Shown here: piece by piece, positions 1-7,322 of the stretch
How the letters are laid out: each line of letters starts with the position of its first letter
Position numbering within the stretch: position 1 is the first letter of the stretch
Origin: Siderastrea siderea
Taxonomy: Eukaryota > Cnidaria > Anthozoa > Scleractinia > Rhizangiidae
Length of the DNA stretch: 64,000 nt
Assembly (NCBI GenBank): GCA_964030785.1
Contig: OZ034967.1
Coordinates: 68,501,913-68,565,912, forward strand
Direction of reading: 5' to 3'
Notes under the pieces: model-generated
The model's input: the letters and a program-made list of their open reading frames with translations, nothing else
Told to the model about the DNA's origin: nothing
The model's database searches: none
Made by a program: the position numbers and the translations under genes

Positions 1-2
1 AT

Positions 3-938
3 ATTTCCCACCCGGGGTTTAATCAACAATGGGGAGATCAAACCAAACAGAATTGGACGCAAGAAGATAGTCAAAAACATTGGATGAAAACCGATGTGAG
101 ATACATCCCAAAACGTGCGGATGGAACGGCTCCGATTCAAGTGACGAAACAAATCCATTTACCCCCAGGGTATTACACCAATTTGAAAGAAGCATGGATT
201 GCCATTGCGTACGAAATGGAAAAACAACACATGGAAGTCATGATGGATATAACTAAAATGGAGGTGGACGATCAGGCGAAACGACAACAACTGGCGGCTC
301 TCAATCTGGCTCAACCCTACGTGAAAATCACCAATACAAGCATCGCCCCCGAATTAGATTCGTTGTATGTACTCATACCAGCCAACATGCAATTTGAAAT
401 GGAATGGAAATTGGCTGGACTGATGGGACTGGTGAAAGATGGTACACCAAGTGAACGCGTGGTCCAAGAAAAAAATTATTTAGTGAAAAATATTGTGGAT
501 TACGACGATCGCCATAAATGGGAAACAACCATCGGTCCTGTCAACAAATATCCACCGCATGGCATTGTATCCGTCAGCTTTACCCACCCCGATTTCAATT
601 ATTATTTGTTCTTGGGACCGAATCTGAGTCGACAAGTATTTCCCAGTACGCAAACGGTCAAACCCCAACAAGGGCAACAACAACTCATGATTTACACGGA
701 TCTGGTGTCCCAGAGCATTGTGGGAAATCAAGAGAAAGGATTTTTACGTACCTTGGATGCCGGTAATACCGATCATCAATTTGATACGACGCAACGGATG
801 TATTTTCCTCTTGGCAAAACCATCTTTGACAGCATTGCCATGGACATTCAAACAGCTGATGGACAACCGGCTCCGTTTAAACAAGGCAGAACGATCATGA
901 CCCTTGAACTGTCCAGAAAAAGTCAACGATGTATGTAG
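3..938 (+). CDS. Penton/minor-capsid-like protein, copy 1 (5' end cut by window edge)
   Basis: The frame is open from base 3 without a stop, so the gene begins upstream of the window; the ATG at 84 is probably internal. The C-terminal third (a Tyr-Thr-Asp-Leu segment followed by VVG-like and Gly-Arg-Thr-Ile-Met-Thr-Leu elements) aligns by eye with the ends of the proteins at 6262-7308 and 7323-8372, so these are three paralogs. The family resembles the minor capsid (penton-like) protein that Polintons encode; this is recognition by motif style, not a search result. A poly(A) signal AATAAA follows at 945-950. It converges on the minus-strand cluster starting at 1126. The low similarity to the other two copies suggests an old duplication with a specialised role. 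Confidence 0.6.
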   Translation: MSHPGFNQQWGDQTKQNWTQEDSQKHWMKTDVRYIPKRADGTAPIQVTKQIHLPPGYYTNLKEAWIAIAYEMEKQHMEVMMDITKMEVDDQAKRQQLAALNLAQPYVKITNTSIAPELDSLYVLIPANMQFEMEWKLAGLMGLVKDGTPSERVVQEKNYLVKNIVDYDDRHKWETTIGPVNKYPPHGIVSVSFTHPDFNYYLFLGPNLSRQVFPSTQTVKPQQGQQQLMIYTDLVSQSIVGNQEKGFLRTLDAGNTDHQFDTTQRMYFPLGKTIFDSIAMDIQTADGQPAPFKQGRTIMTLELSRKSQRCM

Positions 939-1125
939 AGAATGAATAAAGATCACAACAACAAAGTGTCATGCAACATCTTTTATTGATCCTTGGTATT
1001 GACAACAAGTAGAAAAAAAATCCAAACATTTACGAGAAGCTGATACAGGTTTTCATGCGTCCAATGGCTAGGCTTTTGGTCTGACCCAGAAAGTAGAGGG
1101 TTTTGCGGTGAGGCTCATAGGGATC

Positions 1126-1419
1126 TTAGAGTTCTCCCCAGAATCCTTCCAGGGCGTGGTCATTGTCATAACAAATGCCATACCAGATAGGATTGTTTTT
1201 CCAATCGTCCTTGACATGCTGGGCAAATTCCGGGTCTTCTTTCCAGTCTTCATGGAGGACTTCAAACACGGTAAGAGGAACATGGCAGGTAGGGCATAGG
1301 TGGGTCTGGCGGTTCTGTTGGTTGGCACAGGCGACATGACAAGGAAGACCACAGCACCTCAACGTGGTATAATTGGCGAGAGGTGTCGAACAGATCACAC
1401 ATGGTGGGGGTTGAGCCAT
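1126..1419 (-). CDS. RING-like zinc-binding protein, 97 aa
   Basis: The N-terminal half has a cross-brace cysteine/histidine pattern: C7-x2-C10, C22/C23, C27-H28-x2-C31, then C41-x2-C44. This fits a compact RING-type finger, a fold used by many viral E3 ubiquitin ligases; the ligase role is an inference. The C-terminal half is acidic and Trp-rich (DWKEDPEF, DDWKNNP), suggesting a binding surface. It is the last gene of a three-gene minus-strand cluster; its ATG overlaps the stop of the preceding gene (TGATG arrangement at 1417-1421). A minus-strand AATAAA lies at 982-987, beyond its end. It could act on host proteins during infection or element activity, but no target is visible. Confidence 0.65.
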   Translation of the reverse strand: MAQPPPCVICSTPLANYTTLRCCGLPCHVACANQQNRQTHLCPTCHVPLTVFEVLHEDWKEDPEFAQHVKDDWKNNPIWYGICYDNDHALEGFWGEL

Positions 1420-1652
1420 CAGGCGAAAGGATCGGCGAAAGGATCAAAGAGTGGATTGATCAAGAGTTGAAACTCGACGGGGGTGATGATCCCTTCTTTT
1501 CGGAGTCGGCACAGTTCGTGAAAAGTGAGCTTGTAACGTAAAGGTTGGACCAGGCGAAGGATTTCTTTTCGGATCTCTCCCAAACGTTCAATGATTTGCA
1601 GGGCTTGAGGACTGATGTTGTGAGGACTGATCTTGTCGGCTTTGTCACCCAT
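1419..1652 (-). CDS. Small helical protein, paralog of the upstream gene, 77 aa
   Basis: I do not recognise the family. The sequence is mostly helical and shares a spaced pattern with the product of 1653-1850: Ser-Pro-x-Ala-x-Gln-x-Ile near the N terminus, then Ile/Val-[DE]-Arg-Leu, an Ile-Arg/Leu-Arg basic turn, Phe-x-Glu-Leu-x-Arg-Leu, and a C-terminal Leu-Leu. The two therefore look like a tandem duplication. Its C terminus carries a short duplicated Asp-Pro-Phe-Ala unit. It sits between the paralog (stop and start separated by zero bases, TGA-ATG) and the RING gene (overlap), so the three are probably one transcription unit read from the divergent promoter at about 1.89 kb. Confidence 0.6.
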   Translation of the reverse strand: MGDKADKISPHNISPQALQIIERLGEIRKEILRLVQPLRYKLTFHELCRLRKEGIITPVEFQLLINPLFDPFADPFA

Positions 1653-1850
1653 TCACCACTGGTAGAAGTGTTTCAAGGTTAATAAACACAATTCGTTCCG
1701 ACTGAGATGTTTTTGACTGTGAAGTCGAAGCAGTTCAAAATAAGAAGCTTTGAAGCGGATCTCTTCCAAGTCTTTTTCGAGTCGAGACAATAAGGCTCGT
1801 AGACGATCAATCACTTGTTGGGCTTCTGGACTGAGGACTGGATCATCCAT
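1653..1850 (-). CDS. Small helical protein, first gene of minus-strand cluster, 65 aa
   Basis: The family is not recognised. The start is the ATG at 1848-1850, about 35 bases downstream of a minus-strand TATA box (TATAAAAAAC at 1881-1890), which fits the short leader seen for other genes of this element. The product is predicted largely helical with an Arg-Leu/Glu-rich amphipathic stretch (residues 13-30) and shares the Ser-Pro-x-Ala-x-Gln, Arg-Leu and Phe-Glu-Leu-x-Arg-Leu pattern with its downstream neighbour. Its stop is immediately followed by that neighbour's ATG. The promoter is a copy of the one that drives the DNA polymerase gene, so early expression is likely (inference). Confidence 0.6.
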   Translation of the reverse strand: MDDPVLSPEAQQVIDRLRALLSRLEKDLEEIRFKASYFELLRLHSQKHLSRNELCLLTLKHFYQW

Positions 1851-2108
1851 TTGAGTGTGAAAGATGGAATGGGACAGGGGGTTTTTTATAGAGATACCAA
1901 AGGGTCACGTGGGAGGGAAGGGACCAATGAGAGAAAGACCCATCATGCTTTGAGAGGGGAAGAGGTGGGGGGACCCCCCTCCCCCCTCCTTAGATAGACC
2001 ATGGTGCATTGCGCGAATCAGGGTATATAAGTCAAGCGAGGCCACAGGACGTCACTCTTAGCTTTGAGCCGGTCCTAAGTGACTTATGTTTGTGGTGTGA
2101 GCGGAAAA
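1851..2108. promoter_or_regulatory. Divergent promoter, left copy of an inverted pair
   Basis: Minus-facing TATA (1881-1890) serves the 1850-1126 cluster; plus-facing TATATAA (2024-2030) serves the gene at 2109. Between them are a CACGTG E-box (about 1907-1912), a CCAAT box (about 1923) and a G-tract/C-tract segment at 1962-1988. The segment 1962-1988 is identical over 27 bases to the reverse complement of 17092-17118, and the flanking TATA, E-box, CCAAT and ACCATGG elements recur in the same order, so this is an inverted copy of the promoter before the polymerase gene. Confidence 0.8.
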
Positions 2109-2645
2109 ATGTCTGAAACGAGAACGCCCTTGGGCTGTCTAGCCAGTGCTGTTAACGTGGGAGGACCAGAGTACTTGAGGAGGAGAGCGGGGCCCGAGCG
2201 AACGGCGGTGGAGAGGCAGAGCAGAGTGATGAGGGAAAGACGACAAGAAACCTGGCGCCCCCTCACCCGTCAGCGCGTGACTGCCTTTCTTGAACTCTTT
2301 TTGCTGTGCATGGTCAGGACGGAAAATGGGGAGCGTGAGGGCCGTCCACATCCGGAGATCGTGGAAGCCCTACTGAGAGCCCTGGTGGACAAAATTATCC
2401 CATGGGTGGACCGGCGTCGCATCCGCTCCCGGTTTGAGCGTCACTGGCCGATGTCCCTCGACCATTTTCATGAAATCGACAACGATCTGGCTAATTATTT
2501 GCCAAGAATTCATGAGGGCATCCCATGGCAGAGAATTCGCGTGTATTTCTGGGACATAGAGAGGGAGCGGGAGCAGCGGCGGGAGGAGGAGCGGGAGAGG
2601 AGAGAGCGGATGCGGGACCACGTGCGACGTGTTTTATTTCCTTGA
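2109..2645 (+). CDS. Arg-rich helical protein of unknown function, 178 aa
   Basis: Start taken at the ATG at 2109; upstream in-frame codons include only a GTG. TATATAA lies at 2024-2030. The product has an Arg-rich N-terminal 50 residues, a hydrophobic helix (FLELFLLCMV) near residue 65, a central helical region with conserved-looking Trp residues, a short Gly-Ile-Pro-Trp-Gln-Arg-Ile-Arg motif around residue 137, and a highly charged Arg/Glu C-terminal helix. The Trp-x-Arg-Ile motif is faintly like the BH1 segment of Bcl-2 proteins, but no BH3 or BH2 element can be identified, so I do not assign it. The promoter suggests an early, possibly host-interaction, gene. Confidence 0.65.
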   Translation: MSETRTPLGCLASAVNVGGPEYLRRRAGPERTAVERQSRVMRERRQETWRPLTRQRVTAFLELFLLCMVRTENGEREGRPHPEIVEALLRALVDKIIPWVDRRRIRSRFERHWPMSLDHFHEIDNDLANYLPRIHEGIPWQRIRVYFWDIEREREQRREEERERRERMRDHVRRVLFP

Positions 2646-2981
2646 ACATTTTTATTCCTGTTGAGATTATTGTGAGTCAAGGCTACTGTGAGTCAAGAGA
2701 CACTATTTATGATCCACGTGCAAAGTCAGTGTTGTCAGTTTTTATTTTTTAATTAAAAGAGTTGATGTTACAAAGGGTGGTCTGTGTTCTTTGTCACGCG
2801 GGGTGGGGCGCTCCTATTTACAATTGAAAAAAGCTATCTACAATTTGAAAAAAGTAAAAGAAAGCTATATACAAATGGAAAAAATAAAAACTAAGAAATT
2901 GAAAAACTAAAAATGACTATGTACAATTGGAAAAAAAAATAATAAAAAATAAAAATTAAAAAAAAAAATGGCTATGTACAA
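2646..2981. other. AT-rich intergenic with degenerate tandem repeats
   Basis: No gene seen. Contains a plus-strand AT-rich poly(A)-like region near 2740-2757 and, from 2820 to 2985, four or five degenerate copies of a unit built on CTATGTACAATTGG followed by A-runs. This lies between the 3' ends of two converging genes and probably holds their polyadenylation signals. Confidence 0.55.
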
Positions 2982-3677
2982 TTACAAATGAAAGTCTTCC
3001 AGTTCCATACGTAATTGATCAATGTTCTCGGGTAGACAGAACGTGCGGTTGAATAAGGCTTGAATTTCGGCTCGGGTTTTCTCGTCCACATCCCGGGATC
3101 CCACGATAGCACTGCTTTGATGAAGGGTGGGCTTTTTAGGTCCCCAAGGGACAAATTGACTGCCAGTGACCAGGGTGGCGGCATTCTCATTGACTTGGTA
3201 GTAATGGTCCGAGCGGTACCATGATTGACTGGGTATGTCAAACAGGTAGACGGGTTTGCCTAGATCCATAGCCAATTGCACAGTCCAACCAGTGCCTCCT
3301 TTCACACGTTTATGATCCGGTTCCAAAATGCCAAAGGCATAGATGGTATGGGCTTTTTTGGCCAATTGATAATTGCGTTGCAGCAATTGCAGGGTGTAAA
3401 AATGACTGGGCATCTGTTTGCCTAGTTTCTCAGCCGCCTGGTGAAGATGGGGGTTGGCCAGCATCAAGACTTCCACGGTCGATGGGGTGATGAAAGTGGC
3501 TCGAGGATGGTTCGGGGGGACCAGGACTTCTAGTTGCATCCCAAAGTGTTTGGCATGTTCTTCCACGAGGGCATCCGTACCTTTGGCTCCCCCTGTGTAG
3601 ACCACATGGCCATGACCCACTTGCAGTTCCAAGGCACCGAGATCTTGTTCTCCGATCATGTCAATGTCTGGGGGCAT
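2982..3677 (-). CDS. SLOG-like (DprA/YspA-type Rossmann) protein, 231 aa
   Basis: Start placed at the ATG at 3675-3677: the frame extends further but only to a TTG, and a minus-strand TATTTAA box lies at about 3716-3722 inside that extension. The signature is a glycine loop, Tyr-Thr-Gly-Gly-Ala-Lys-Gly-Thr-Asp-Ala-Leu (about residues 40-50), typical of the SLOG/DprA/LOG superfamily that binds nucleotides or nucleotide-derived ligands, followed by a strand-helix unit and a second glycine motif Lys-Gly-Gly-Thr-Gly-Trp-Thr (about 140) before a Gly-Lys-Pro-Val-Tyr strand. A Val-Gly-Ser-Arg-Asp segment, which in YspA-like proteins opens the domain, is instead near the C terminus (about 195-200), suggesting permutation. 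A ligand-sensing or ligand-processing role is inferred. It is divergent from the zinc-finger gene at 3892. Confidence 0.65.
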   Translation of the reverse strand: MPPDIDMIGEQDLGALELQVGHGHVVYTGGAKGTDALVEEHAKHFGMQLEVLVPPNHPRATFITPSTVEVLMLANPHLHQAAEKLGKQMPSHFYTLQLLQRNYQLAKKAHTIYAFGILEPDHKRVKGGTGWTVQLAMDLGKPVYLFDIPSQSWYRSDHYYQVNENAATLVTGSQFVPWGPKKPTLHQSSAIVGSRDVDEKTRAEIQALFNRTFCLPENIDQLRMELEDFHL

Positions 3678-3891
3678 GGCTTTGAGAATGAAGATCTTGA
3701 GACCAAGGGAGCTCCTTAAATAGGGACAATGGGCCAATGGGAAGACAAGAGGTCCTTAGTTGGATAGGGAAAAGCTGACCAATGGGAAGATAACAAGTCC
3801 TTATTTGGATTGAATAAGCTGACCAATGACAGGCAAGGGCCCAACGTATAAAAAGGCATGGGCAGTGGGGGTGAAATCAACCTTGAGTACG
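3678..3891. promoter_or_regulatory. Divergent promoter with three CCAAT boxes
   Basis: Minus-facing TATTTAA at about 3716-3722 (for the SLOG-like gene) and plus-facing TATAAAAA at 3847-3854 (for the gene at 3892). Between them, three CCAAT motifs occur, two within a direct repeat (AAGCTGACCAATG at about 3771-3783 and 3810-3822) and a related unit at about 3731. The CCAAT orientation is the same for all three. Confidence 0.7.
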
Positions 3892-4596
3892 ATGTCTGTC
3901 GATCGGAAGAGAAAGCCAAGCGTACACCCTGCGGGGAAGAAGAAGAAGAAGAGCATTCAACATATGACGCCCGTGGACTGTGATCCTGTGGTCTTCGAGG
4001 TCGTGGAAGACACTCGAGCTGCGGTAGAAGACACTCGAGCTGCGGTGGAAGATATGATGAAAGAATTGAATGATATGGTGTCCCCGCCTGAATACATGGT
4101 GACGTATGTGGAAGATCCTCCCAGTTCGGTGGACACTATGGTATGCCCTTGCCATGAGGTGCGTTTGGAGGCCCGAGAATCTCAAAAGGGATGGAAGTAT
4201 GTGAAATGTCCCATGCAACCGTGTTTGCTGTTTTGTGGACAAGATCAAGTTCTGGAGTATATGAAAGCCGTGTATAGTCAACCTCATGTAGAAGTGTTGG
4301 ACATGTGGGGTGGTTTGCAATGCTTTTGCCGTGAACCCGCTACACTTCAACAGAGCCATTCGATTCAGAACCCCGATCGCTTGTTTCTGACTTGTTCCAA
4401 GAAAACGTGTGGCTTCTTCCGATGGGCTGATCAACCCTTGGGTCCCAAGTACTGGACTTGGTTTCATGACAACCCTCCCAAAAAAGCCGATGAACAAGCT
4501 GAACCACCCACCCGTGATGCTCAAGGATATCCCAAGAGGGGCTATGACATCCCTGGCCCACCCCTCGAGTCCAAAGCAAAGAGGATCGGTCCTTGA
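3892..4596 (+). CDS. Double GRF-type zinc-finger protein, 234 aa (possible frame-shifted extension)
   Basis: The ATG at 3892 is chosen because the TATA box (3847-3854) lies inside the longer frame that begins at 3826. The N terminus is basic (Lys run at about 16-22, a possible nuclear signal). A duplicated Val-Glu-Asp-Thr-Arg-Ala-Ala unit follows. Two Cys-x-Cys ... Cys ... Cys modules follow, at about residues 82-115 and 143-178, the second ending Cys-Gly-Phe-Phe-Arg-Trp; this is the GRF zinc-finger pattern found in nucleic-acid enzymes such as APE2 and TOP3A, where it binds single-stranded DNA. Role in element replication or repair is inferred. A coding-like 50-codon stretch continues in another frame after the stop (see 4548-4751). 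Confidence 0.65.
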   Translation: MSVDRKRKPSVHPAGKKKKKSIQHMTPVDCDPVVFEVVEDTRAAVEDTRAAVEDMMKELNDMVSPPEYMVTYVEDPPSSVDTMVCPCHEVRLEARESQKGWKYVKCPMQPCLLFCGQDQVLEYMKAVYSQPHVEVLDMWGGLQCFCREPATLQQSHSIQNPDRLFLTCSKKTCGFFRWADQPLGPKYWTWFHDNPPKKADEQAEPPTRDAQGYPKRGYDIPGPPLESKAKRIGP

Positions 4597-4751
4597 CAGA
4601 GTATGAGAAACAATTGTTACGAGAAATTCAAGAGCTCAAGAACCGTCAAGAAATGATGGTGGCCCCAGCTCCACCACCCCCTAAGTACAGTGACAGTGTG
4701 GACAACTGGCAGAAAGGTCTAGAGACCATCAGCTGTGGCCGACTCTTTTAA
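4548..4751 (+). other. Coding-like stretch in a displaced frame after the GRF gene
   Basis: This frame has no early ATG yet reads as plausible protein: a charged helix (Glu-Tyr-Glu-Lys-Gln-Leu-Leu ...), a Pro-rich linker and a Trp-containing end, with the stop at 4749-4751 and a poly(A) signal at 4763-4768. It begins about 45 bases before the GRF gene stop. It could be the true C terminus reached by ribosomal frameshift or splicing, or a sign of a recent single-base change in the GRF gene. Confidence 0.45.
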
Positions 4752-4786
4752 ATGAGAGAACGAATAAAAATGTTTTTATTTAGTCC

Positions 4787-5149
4787 ATGGAGTCTGTGTG
4801 TGATGCGTGGGAGTCTGTCTTGTCCCTGGGGCAATGGCAATGTCATCAAACCCTTTGTCAAGTCTTATATGATCATCAACCCGGGTCCCAAATCTCCATT
4901 CCCCCATGTCCCGAGGACACGCATCCTCTTCACCTCTTTGAAGAAACCCATGTCGACCGCAACCTGTATCGATGGGTGGTGTTTGTCTTATGGTTAAAAG
5001 CTCACCCAGAGGCATGGCGATGGTATCGAATCATTCAAAAGGCGCATCCCCACACGGTCCCCACCATATCGACCTTATGGGGTGAATGCCAAAAAGTATG
5101 GCCCCTCGAAAGAGAACCCAACGCTGGAGTTCGTCGTCATCATGGTTGA
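4787..5149 (+). CDS. Hypothetical Trp-rich protein upstream of integrase, 120 aa
   Basis: Not recognised. The ATG at 4787 is in a good context (CCATGG). The product is rich in Trp, His and Cys (for example Arg-Trp-Val-Val-Phe-Val-Leu-Trp-Leu at about 65-75 and Ala-Trp-Arg-Trp-Tyr-Arg at about 81-86) and soluble-looking. The gene overlaps the start of the integrase gene by 64 bases in another frame, which is compatible with the compact layout here. The upstream AATAAAAA (4763-4770) may double as the previous gene's poly(A) signal and a weak TATA element. Coding status is supported only by length and composition. Confidence 0.5.
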   Translation: MESVCDAWESVLSLGQWQCHQTLCQVLYDHQPGSQISIPPCPEDTHPLHLFEETHVDRNLYRWVVFVLWLKAHPEAWRWYRIIQKAHPHTVPTISTLWGECQKVWPLEREPNAGVRRHHG

Positions 5150-6258
5150 AGAAAACCAAGGTCTCGTCAACGAAGAAGAAGGCCAATGTCTCGCAACAAT
5201 GGTTGAAGCGTTACCATGATCCTCGTGCCCCGGGGAGTTTAGGTGGGGTGCAACGATTTGCTAAAGCCCAGGGTCTCCCTTTGAAAAAAGCCCAACGGGT
5301 GTTGGAACAGGATGTGGGTTACACCTTGCATAAACCCCGACGTCGTCGTTTTGCTACCTTACCCGTGATCGTAGGGGGGTTGGATGATCAATGGGCCGCG
5401 GATTTAGTGGAAGTGCAACGTTTGGCCAAACATAATCGGGGTATACGCTACTTGTTGACGGTCGTGGATGTCTTGTCCAAGTACGCGTGGGTCGAACCGT
5501 TGAAAACCAAAACTGGCGTGGCCCTCGTGAAAGCCTTTGAGAAGATTGTGAGACAAGGAGGACGTCACCCGAATCGATTGCAAACGGATCGAGGGAAAGA
5601 ATTTTATAATCGGACCTTTCAACGATGGCTTGACGAGCAAGACATTCAACATTTTTCGACCGAAGGGGATGCCAAAGCCAGTGTGGTGGAACGATTTAAC
5701 CGCACCTTGAAAGAACGGTTGTACCGTTATTTGACCGCGGCCAACACGTTGAAATTTGACGATGTCTTACCCGAGTTGGTGCAGGGGTATAATGCGACCC
5801 GTCATCGAAGTATTGGTATGCCCCCCGAAAACGTGACGTGGGACAACGAAGAAGCCGTGTGGAAACGATTGTATGCCAAACGATTGAAAGGCTACAAAAA
5901 ACCCCAATTGAAGGTGGGGGATCATGTCCGTCTCAATACGATTCATCGTACCTTTGAAAAAGGGTATTTACCCGGTTGGACCGAAGAAGTGTTTGTGGTG
6001 CATCGTGTGGTCCCGGGACCTGTCCCCACGTATAAGATTCGCGAATGGGATGAGACCCCCGTCCAAGGTACGTTTTATGAAGAGGATTTACAAAAAGTCC
6101 ATGTGTCCGATGTGTTTCGGATCGAGAAGGTACTTAAGCGACAAAAAGGTCGTTGGTTGGTCAAGTGGAAAGGGTGGCCCGACAAGTACAATAGTTGGAT
6201 TGCTCGTGGAGACGTGACATCCCTTCGACCCCGCAAACGACGTCGACGACGTGACTAA
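5086..6258 (+). CDS. INT: Retroviral-type integrase with C-terminal chromodomain
   Basis: A 390-residue DDE integrase of the Polinton type. The N-terminal region has the His-Asp-Pro ... Gly-Ser-Leu-Gly-Gly-Val segment and a Tyr-Thr-Leu-His-Lys-Pro motif characteristic of Polinton integrases. The catalytic core carries D106 (Trp-Ala-Ala-Asp-Leu), D168 (Gln-Thr-Asp-Arg-Gly-Lys-Glu-Phe) and E202 (Val-Val-Glu-Arg-Phe-Asn-Arg), with 33 residues between the last two. The C terminus holds a chromodomain (about residues 343-372: Lys-Val-Leu ... Trp-Leu-Val-Lys-Trp-Lys-Gly-Trp ... Asn-Ser-Trp) followed by a basic tail. It catalyses insertion of the element into host chromatin; the chromodomain probably reads methylated histone marks (family knowledge). 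Both the catalytic triad and the aromatic residues are intact. Confidence 0.95.
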   Translation: MPKSMAPRKRTQRWSSSSSWLKKTKVSSTKKKANVSQQWLKRYHDPRAPGSLGGVQRFAKAQGLPLKKAQRVLEQDVGYTLHKPRRRRFATLPVIVGGLDDQWAADLVEVQRLAKHNRGIRYLLTVVDVLSKYAWVEPLKTKTGVALVKAFEKIVRQGGRHPNRLQTDRGKEFYNRTFQRWLDEQDIQHFSTEGDAKASVVERFNRTLKERLYRYLTAANTLKFDDVLPELVQGYNATRHRSIGMPPENVTWDNEEAVWKRLYAKRLKGYKKPQLKVGDHVRLNTIHRTFEKGYLPGWTEEVFVVHRVVPGPVPTYKIREWDETPVQGTFYEEDLQKVHVSDVFRIEKVLKRQKGRWLVKWKGWPDKYNSWIARGDVTSLRPRKRRRRRD

Positions 6259-6261
6259 AAA

Positions 6262-7308
6262 ATGACATTGGTGCCCAACTCTTCGTTTTACGTGACGTTG
6301 ATGAGTCATGCGAGTACCAAAGAGTTTCCTGGGAACAAGAGTCATCATTTCAGAAACCGATTGCCTAAACCCATCCGATTTGTGGGACGAGGATGGATGG
6401 TGGGTATGGTGAGTTTATCCTTACCCACCATTCCCGTGATAGCGGAAGAAGGAGGCGTGGGTGATTCCCATCCTCTGTTGTATGTACGATGGCACGAACG
6501 GGTGTATGCCCAAGACGATCAAGGCAACGATCGATGGTGGCATCAACGTCGCGAATTCACTGTCTACGGTCGAGATATGAGAAAGGAGATGGCCTCGTCG
6601 ACGGGATCGCACTTTTTTCATCAACTGGTGTACCGTTACGAGCAAAGCCGTGCCAAACAAACCGAACCCAAAAACAAATGGACCGAGGACAATGGCGTTA
6701 AATTATACCCGACGTTTGAATGGACCTCCGAAGGGGATTTGTTGTTGAATACGACCAATGTGGATTACAAACGACAAGTAGCGCACGTGTCATGGGGCAG
6801 ATCCTTGGCCCTGAGAATGGGATGGATTGAACAAGTGTCCCCCGGCCAGTATCGATTGGGTCCGAATCTCTTGCAAGAATTTCAAGGCATTTCCACCATT
6901 CCCACCCCGACGGATGTCCGCGATGCCGCCAACAAGCCCATCTTTTGGAAAGTGGAGGGGGATTATCTGAAATTGAGTCTATCGTGTCCTTGGCGGTTTG
7001 TGAATGTGAACCAGACCTTTCGTCCCTCGTTGGAATTTCCCTCCGTGCGTCCTTTACACGTGTATTGTGATGTAGGGACCAGCAGTATGGTAGGGGGTCG
7101 CATTACGGATCTCTTACGAGAAATCAAGTACCAGCCTCAAAACACCACGCACTTTGAACCTCGACATATTCAATATATCCCAGTACGCAACGAAGTGGTG
7201 GAAATCGTCGAAACCCAGATGGCCGAAACTAATGGGGATCTGGTGAAATTTGGTGAAGGACATACCCTCTTGACTCTCCACTTTAAAAGGGAAGTGGTGG
7301 TGGTGTGA
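6262..7308 (+). CDS. Penton/minor-capsid-like protein, copy 2, 348 aa
   Basis: Starts three bases after the integrase stop. The N terminus has a Ser-Phe-Tyr-Val-Thr-Leu ... Pro-Gly-Asn pattern followed by a Gly-Trp-x-Val-Gly strand, and the C terminus a Val-Tyr-Cys-Asp-Val ... Gly-Glu-Gly-His-Thr-Leu-Leu-Thr-Leu-His-Phe ending. Both ends match the next gene closely and the partial gene at the window start more weakly. The style fits the Polinton minor capsid (penton-like) protein, a jelly-roll vertex component. The middle section (about residues 55-125) is divergent between copies, as expected for an exposed, receptor- or partner-facing region; this last point is inference. Confidence 0.65.
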   Translation: MTLVPNSSFYVTLMSHASTKEFPGNKSHHFRNRLPKPIRFVGRGWMVGMVSLSLPTIPVIAEEGGVGDSHPLLYVRWHERVYAQDDQGNDRWWHQRREFTVYGRDMRKEMASSTGSHFFHQLVYRYEQSRAKQTEPKNKWTEDNGVKLYPTFEWTSEGDLLLNTTNVDYKRQVAHVSWGRSLALRMGWIEQVSPGQYRLGPNLLQEFQGISTIPTPTDVRDAANKPIFWKVEGDYLKLSLSCPWRFVNVNQTFRPSLEFPSVRPLHVYCDVGTSSMVGGRITDLLREIKYQPQNTTHFEPRHIQYIPVRNEVVEIVETQMAETNGDLVKFGEGHTLLTLHFKREVVVV

Positions 7309-7322
7309 AGAAGAAAGACAAC

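Noticed and set aside
3826..3891. ATG at 3826 as the start of the GRF gene
   Set aside because: The TATAAAAA box lies downstream of it at 3847-3854, so the ATG at 3892 is more likely.
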